A stretch of DNA of 18,413 nucleotides from Rhizobium sp. Q54 (GTDB lineage Bacteria > Pseudomonadota > Alphaproteobacteria > Rhizobiales > Beijerinckiaceae). Where the stretch lies: assembly GCA_945901195.1 (NCBI GenBank), contig CAMDKB010000024.1:1-18413 (forward strand), read 5' to 3'. The notes under the pieces were generated by a model that was not told where the DNA came from, searched no databases, and worked only from the letters and a program-made list of their open reading frames with translations. The translations under genes were made by a program, and so were the position numbers. This document shows positions 15,694 to 18,413 of this stretch, in pieces (the stretch's first letter is position 1; every line of letters begins with the position of its first letter).

Positions 15694-17169
15694 ATGACAG
15701 CCGTGTCACCCACTGCCGCCGTGCCTTATGTCCCGCTGACGCACCGGGAAACGATGTGGATCGTCCTGGGCGTTCTCGTGCCCGTATTCATGACATCCAT
15801 TGATCAATCGATGATCGCAGGCGCGTTGCCTACCATAGGCCGGGAGTTTGGAGACACCCGAAATCTCTCCTGGATTATCGCAGCCAATCTGTTGACCATG
15901 ACCGCTGCCACACCACTTTATGGCAAGTTCAGCGACATCAAGGGCCGAAGAATTACCCTGGTTATCGGCATCGTCATCTTCATGATCGGCGGGATCGCGT
16001 CGGCGCTGGCGCCCAATATGATCGCGCTGATTTTGGCGCGTGCGCTGCAGGGCATAGGCAGCGCTGGGCTGGTTTCCCAGGCGATGACTGTTTTGGGAGA
16101 TATCGCTGCGCCGAAACAAAGAGCACGATATTATACTTATTTCTCAATTACATACACAACTGCTGGTGCATTCGGCCCCGCAATGGGTGGGTTTTACTCG
16201 GAATACATTCACTGGTCTGCAGTGTTCTGGACCGGTATTCCGCTGGGCGCATTATCGCTGTTTTTTGCTGTCACGCTTCTGGGGAAGCTTCCCCGCCACG
16301 AAAAGCCGCATAAACTTGACGTTCTCGGTGCGCTGCTGATCGTCGCGGCAAGTTCGACGTTCATGTTTATCCTCAGTGCCGGCGGCAAGACCTGGCCGTG
16401 GCTATCTCTGCAAATTCTGAGCCTTATTGCGATTTCCACGCTGCTCTGGATTGCATTTTTTTTGCGCCTGGTCACGGCTCCCGAACCGTTGATACCGCTC
16501 AATATCCTTCGAAATCAGATCGTTCGCACTTCAACAATTGCGAATGCTTGCGGATGGAGCGCGGTGATCGCGCTTAACATCTACCTGCCGCTTTATTTGC
16601 AGTCGGTACTGGGGATGAGCCCGACCGCCTCGGGACTTTTCCTGATGGTGATCATGGTGACGGTCAATTCCAGCGCTCTCAGCGGCGCCTGGGTGGCGGC
16701 CCGGACGGAGCATTACAAGCGCTATCCCACGATCACGCTCTTGATCTGCATTGCAGCGATGAGCTGGATGGCCGTCCGTGTCGACCAGATGTCGGTCTGG
16801 GAGTTCGAAATCGCTCTGGCGATCGCGGGCATCGGTTTTGGCCCGGTCGCGCCTGTGAGCACTGTCGCAACACAAAACGCAGTAAAACTGCATGAATTGG
16901 GCACCGCGACATCCGTCATGAGTTTTTCACGTTCGCTCTTTGCGTCCATGCTCATTACCTTGCTCGGCGTGATCATTCTACACACGGTGGCCGCCCCCGG
17001 TGGAAGCAAGCTCACGCCTGCCGACCTTGCCGCAAACAGGGATGCGGCCATATCGGCATTTCGTTGGCTTTTCTGGATCACCAATGGCTGTTTTGTGATA
17101 ACGCTGATTGCTTTCCTTCGGATGGAGGAAAAGCCCCTGCTTAACTCAAATGAAGGGCGGATGGGCTGA
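15694..17169 (+). CDS. MFS multidrug exporter, DHA2 family (14 TM)
   Basis: A 491-residue membrane protein with about 14 hydrophobic segments, the size and layout of the DHA2 (EmrB/QacA-like) drug:proton antiporters. TM1 contains the family marker VPVFMTSIDQSMIAGALPTIGREFGD. LSWIIAANLLTMTAATPLYGKFSDIKGRR carries motif A, and YTTAGAFGPAMGGFYSE in TM5 is the antiporter motif C (GxxxGPxxGG-like). It should export hydrophobic or cationic compounds across the inner membrane; the substrate is unknown, and no membrane-fusion (EmrA-like) partner gene lies beside it. The ATG at 15694 fits the family start but has only a weak AGG upstream. The gene interrupts the normally adjacent infC and rpmI genes in the same orientation. 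Confidence 0.92.
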   Translation: MTAVSPTAAVPYVPLTHRETMWIVLGVLVPVFMTSIDQSMIAGALPTIGREFGDTRNLSWIIAANLLTMTAATPLYGKFSDIKGRRITLVIGIVIFMIGGIASALAPNMIALILARALQGIGSAGLVSQAMTVLGDIAAPKQRARYYTYFSITYTTAGAFGPAMGGFYSEYIHWSAVFWTGIPLGALSLFFAVTLLGKLPRHEKPHKLDVLGALLIVAASSTFMFILSAGGKTWPWLSLQILSLIAISTLLWIAFFLRLVTAPEPLIPLNILRNQIVRTSTIANACGWSAVIALNIYLPLYLQSVLGMSPTASGLFLMVIMVTVNSSALSGAWVAARTEHYKRYPTITLLICIAAMSWMAVRVDQMSVWEFEIALAIAGIGFGPVAPVSTVATQNAVKLHELGTATSVMSFSRSLFASMLITLLGVIILHTVAAPGGSKLTPADLAANRDAAISAFRWLFWITNGCFVITLIAFLRMEEKPLLNSNEGRMG

Positions 17170-17205
17170 ACAGGCCCGTGCAGCGTAATTTTGCGTCCAA
17201 ACCCC

Positions 17206-17235
17206 TTGCCAAACCTGCGAACTCTCCCGTATAAG
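17206..17235 (+). promoter_or_regulatory. Candidate rpmI-rplT promoter
   Basis: TTGCCA (17206-17211) and TATAAG (17230-17235) are 18 bases apart, closely matching the promoter candidate of the rimP operon (TTGCAA-18-TATAAG). Transcription would start near 17242, about 120 bases before rpmI and directly before a terminator-like hairpin. It lies just past the MFS stop at 17167-17169. Confidence 0.55.
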
Positions 17236-17244
17236 CCGCGCTCT

Positions 17245-17284
17245 GAACCGCCCGGCCAGTAAGGGCTGCCGTGGCGGTTCTTTT
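17245..17284 (+). terminator. Terminator-like hairpin between the MFS gene and rpmI
   Basis: GAACCGCC (17245-17252) pairs perfectly with GGCGGTTC (17273-17280). The stem continues inward as CGGC (17253-17256) with GCCG (17268-17271) past a single bulged T, and TTTT follows at 17281-17284. It may simply end the MFS transcript. Because a good promoter candidate lies immediately upstream, it may instead be a leader attenuator for rpmI-rplT. Confidence 0.6.
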
Positions 17285-17336
17285 CGCTCATACCGATGCG
17301 AACCAGCGGGCCTTGGCCGCAGCTGGGAATATTTTT

Positions 17337-17355
17337 GGGGTTCACCCCGAAGGAG
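17337..17355 (+). promoter_or_regulatory. Hairpin abutting the rpmI ribosome-binding site
   Basis: GGGG (17337-17340) pairs with CCCC (17345-17348) around TTCA. The rpmI Shine-Dalgarno AAGGAG (17350-17355) begins two bases later. Such a structure could position or limit the 30S subunit, or be part of an L20-responsive operator like those known for the rpmI-rplT operons of other bacteria. Function is inferred. Confidence 0.4.
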
Positions 17356-17361
17356 AGCAAA

Positions 17362-17562
17362 ATGCCCAAGCTGAAGACCAAATCGGGCGCTAAAAAGCGC
17401 TTTAAAATTACTGGTACCGGCAAAGTTGTCTATGCCCAGCGCGGCAAGCGCCATGGCATGATCAAGCGCACCAACAAGCAGATCCGGAACCTGCGCGGCA
17501 CGGCGGTCCTTTTCAAGACCGACGGCGATAACGTGAAGAAGTACTTCCTTCCCAACGGCTAA
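17362..17562 (+). CDS. rpmI: 50S ribosomal protein L35
   Basis: A 66-residue, strongly basic protein matching L35 throughout: MPKLKTKSGAKKRFKITGTGKVVYAQRGKRHGM, then the NLRGTAVL segment and the end VKKYFLPNG. L35 binds 23S rRNA inside the 50S subunit. The ATG at 17362-17364 has AAGGAGAG at 17350-17357, and the length is normal. It is 49 bases ahead of rplT, with which it is almost always co-transcribed. In E. coli and Bacillus, expression of this pair is controlled by L20 acting on the leader; the structured leader here is compatible with that. Confidence 0.98.
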   Translation: MPKLKTKSGAKKRFKITGTGKVVYAQRGKRHGMIKRTNKQIRNLRGTAVLFKTDGDNVKKYFLPNG

Positions 17563-17611
17563 GCCTCTGACCACGCAATCCGAATAATCCTCAACTTTCA
17601 GGAGATCTGCC

Positions 17612-17977
17612 ATGGCACGCGTTAAACGCGGCGTAACTGCCCACGCCAAACACAAGAAGACACTCGACGCGGCAAAAGGCTTTCAGGGCCGCCGCAAGAA
17701 TACGATCCGCACGGCCAAGGCCGCTGTCGACAAGGCGATGCAATATTCGTATCGCGACCGCAAGAACAAGAAGCGGACGTTCCGCGCACTCTGGATCCAG
17801 CGTCTGAACGCAGCCGTCCGGGAATGCGGCATCACCTATTCACGCTTCATCAACGGGCTTGATATGGCCGGCATTACCATCGACCGCAAGGTGCTCTCGG
17901 ACATGGCAATCCATGAACCGACCGCCTTCAAGGCCGTGGTTGAGAAGGCCAAGGGCGCGCTGCCTGCTGCGGCGTAA
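17612..17977 (+). CDS. rplT: 50S ribosomal protein L20
   Basis: The 121-residue protein shows the full L20 signature: MARVKRGVTAHAKHKKTLDAAKGFQGRRKNTIRTAKAAVDKAMQYSYRDRKNKKRTFRALWIQRLNAAVR, the globular part ITYSRFINGLDMAGITIDRKVLSDMAI and a short Ala-rich end. L20 binds 23S rRNA early, is essential for starting 50S assembly, and is the usual autogenous repressor of its own operon through the C-terminal globular domain. AGGAG at 17600-17604, seven bases before the ATG, confirms the start. A strong terminator follows before pheS. Confidence 0.98.
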   Translation: MARVKRGVTAHAKHKKTLDAAKGFQGRRKNTIRTAKAAVDKAMQYSYRDRKNKKRTFRALWIQRLNAAVRECGITYSRFINGLDMAGITIDRKVLSDMAIHEPTAFKAVVEKAKGALPAAA

Positions 17978-18003
17978 GTAACCCGCTCAAACACTTTCGA
18001 AAC

Positions 18004-18055
18004 CACAAAGCCCCAACGGCGGAGATTGTCCGGCGCGTTTGGGGCTTTTTGGTTT
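18004..18055 (+). terminator. Long intrinsic terminator between rplT and pheS
   Basis: The left arm ending GCCCCAA (18010-18016) pairs with TTGGGGC (18039-18045). The pairing extends outward almost perfectly, to about 18 bp with a single mismatch (AACC...GGTT), and includes the TTTTT that follows GGGGC. It should stop the rpmI-rplT transcript. The 22-base loop has some further weak pairing. No Phe-rich leader peptide was found beside it, so a pheS attenuator of the enterobacterial type is not supported. Confidence 0.8.
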
Positions 18056-18104
18056 CAGAGTACCAATCTTTTCGTGTCCTCAACTCGCCCGCTGGTGATC
18101 CGTC

Positions 18105-18413
18105 ATGTCAACTCTGGCTGAACTTGAAACGCAGACCCTTTCCGCCATCGCCGCTGCCAGCGACGAGGCTTCGCTTGAAAACGTTCGCGTTGGCGCACTT
18201 GGCAAGAAGGGCACAATTTCAGCTGAACTTGCCAACCTCGGCAAGATGTCTCCGGACGAACGCAAGGCTGCGGGCGCTACGATCAATGCAATAAAAGATA
18301 GCGTGACCGAGGCCCTGATCGCCCGCCGGAGTATTTTGAAAGAAGCGGCGCTGGAAGCGCGGCTTGCGAGCGAGACGGTAGACGTCACATTGCCCACGCG
18401 CGATAGCGGATTG
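18105..18413 (+). CDS. pheS: Phenylalanyl-tRNA synthetase alpha subunit, 5' part
   Basis: The window ends inside this gene, with 103 codons present and no stop. The product, MSTLAELETQTLSAIAAASDEASLENVRVGALGKKGTISAELANLGKMSPDERKAAGATINAIKDSVTEAL..., matches the N-terminal coiled-coil region of PheS: the alternating helix, the LGKKGxI(S/T) motif, and the VDVTLP entry into the catalytic domain at the very end. That coiled coil contacts tRNA-Phe; the class II catalytic core lies beyond the window. The ATG at 18105 is preceded only by a weak GGTGAT. Its place after rpmI-rplT is canonical, and pheT probably follows. No clear promoter was seen between the terminator and this start. Confidence 0.95.
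   Translation, partial: MSTLAELETQTLSAIAAASDEASLENVRVGALGKKGTISAELANLGKMSPDERKAAGATINAIKDSVTEALIARRSILKEAALEARLASETVDVTLPTRDSGL

Noticed and set aside
17978..18104. Phe-rich leader peptide attenuator for pheS
   Set aside because: No start codon with a run of Phe codons occurs between rplT and pheS. The hairpin is better explained as the rplT terminator.
1..18413. CRISPR array, insertion sequence, prophage or attachment site
   Set aside because: No regularly spaced repeats, transposase or integrase frames, or terminal inverted repeats were seen on either strand.

Overview
The window looks like a chromosomal segment of an alphaproteobacterium of moderately high GC content. The evidence is the order rimP-nusA-ylxR-infB-rbfA-truB-rpsO-pnp on the minus strand, the two-domain YlxR (DUF448 plus an L7Ae-like half), the long NusA with C-terminal helix-hairpin-helix repeats, the alpha-type IF2 N-terminus and an infC-rpmI-rplT-pheS series on the plus strand. 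The order or family cannot be fixed from sequence inspection alone.

Layout. From 1 to 861 lies a secreted Spy/CpxP-like (LTXXQ) protein. It converges on pnp across a symmetric bidirectional terminator (881-914). From 935 to 11099, all on the minus strand, is the transcription/translation block: rimP, nusA, ylxR, infB, rbfA, truB, then rpsO and pnp. A terminator-like hairpin and a promoter-like -10 between truB and rpsO suggest that rpsO-pnp can form its own transcription unit. The 340 bases upstream of rimP hold a good sigma-70-type promoter followed, still ahead of rimP, by a strong intrinsic terminator, which looks like a leader attenuator or a small leader RNA.

From 11440 to 17169 there is an accessory stretch: a Bcr/CflA-type 12-TM drug exporter (plus), a GxSxG alpha/beta hydrolase (minus), a GT4 glycosyltransferase (plus), infC (plus, beginning with the rare codon ATT) and a 14-TM DHA2-type MFS exporter (plus). 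The DHA2 gene sits between infC and rpmI, genes that are normally adjacent. From 17206 onward come a promoter candidate, a terminator-like hairpin, a small hairpin abutting the rpmI ribosome-binding site, rpmI, rplT, a long terminator and the first 103 codons of pheS, which runs off the window.

How the parts fit. Most genes serve translation: initiation factors IF2 and IF3, 30S assembly factors RimP and RbfA, ribosomal proteins S15, L35 and L20, tRNA pseudouridylation and Phe-tRNA charging. NusA and PNPase add transcription and RNA turnover. I found no CRISPR, IS element, prophage or tRNA gene, and no clearly new enzymatic system. The most interesting signals are regulatory: the ATT start of infC, the leader terminator ahead of rimP, and the structured leader ahead of rpmI-rplT in a split infC operon.
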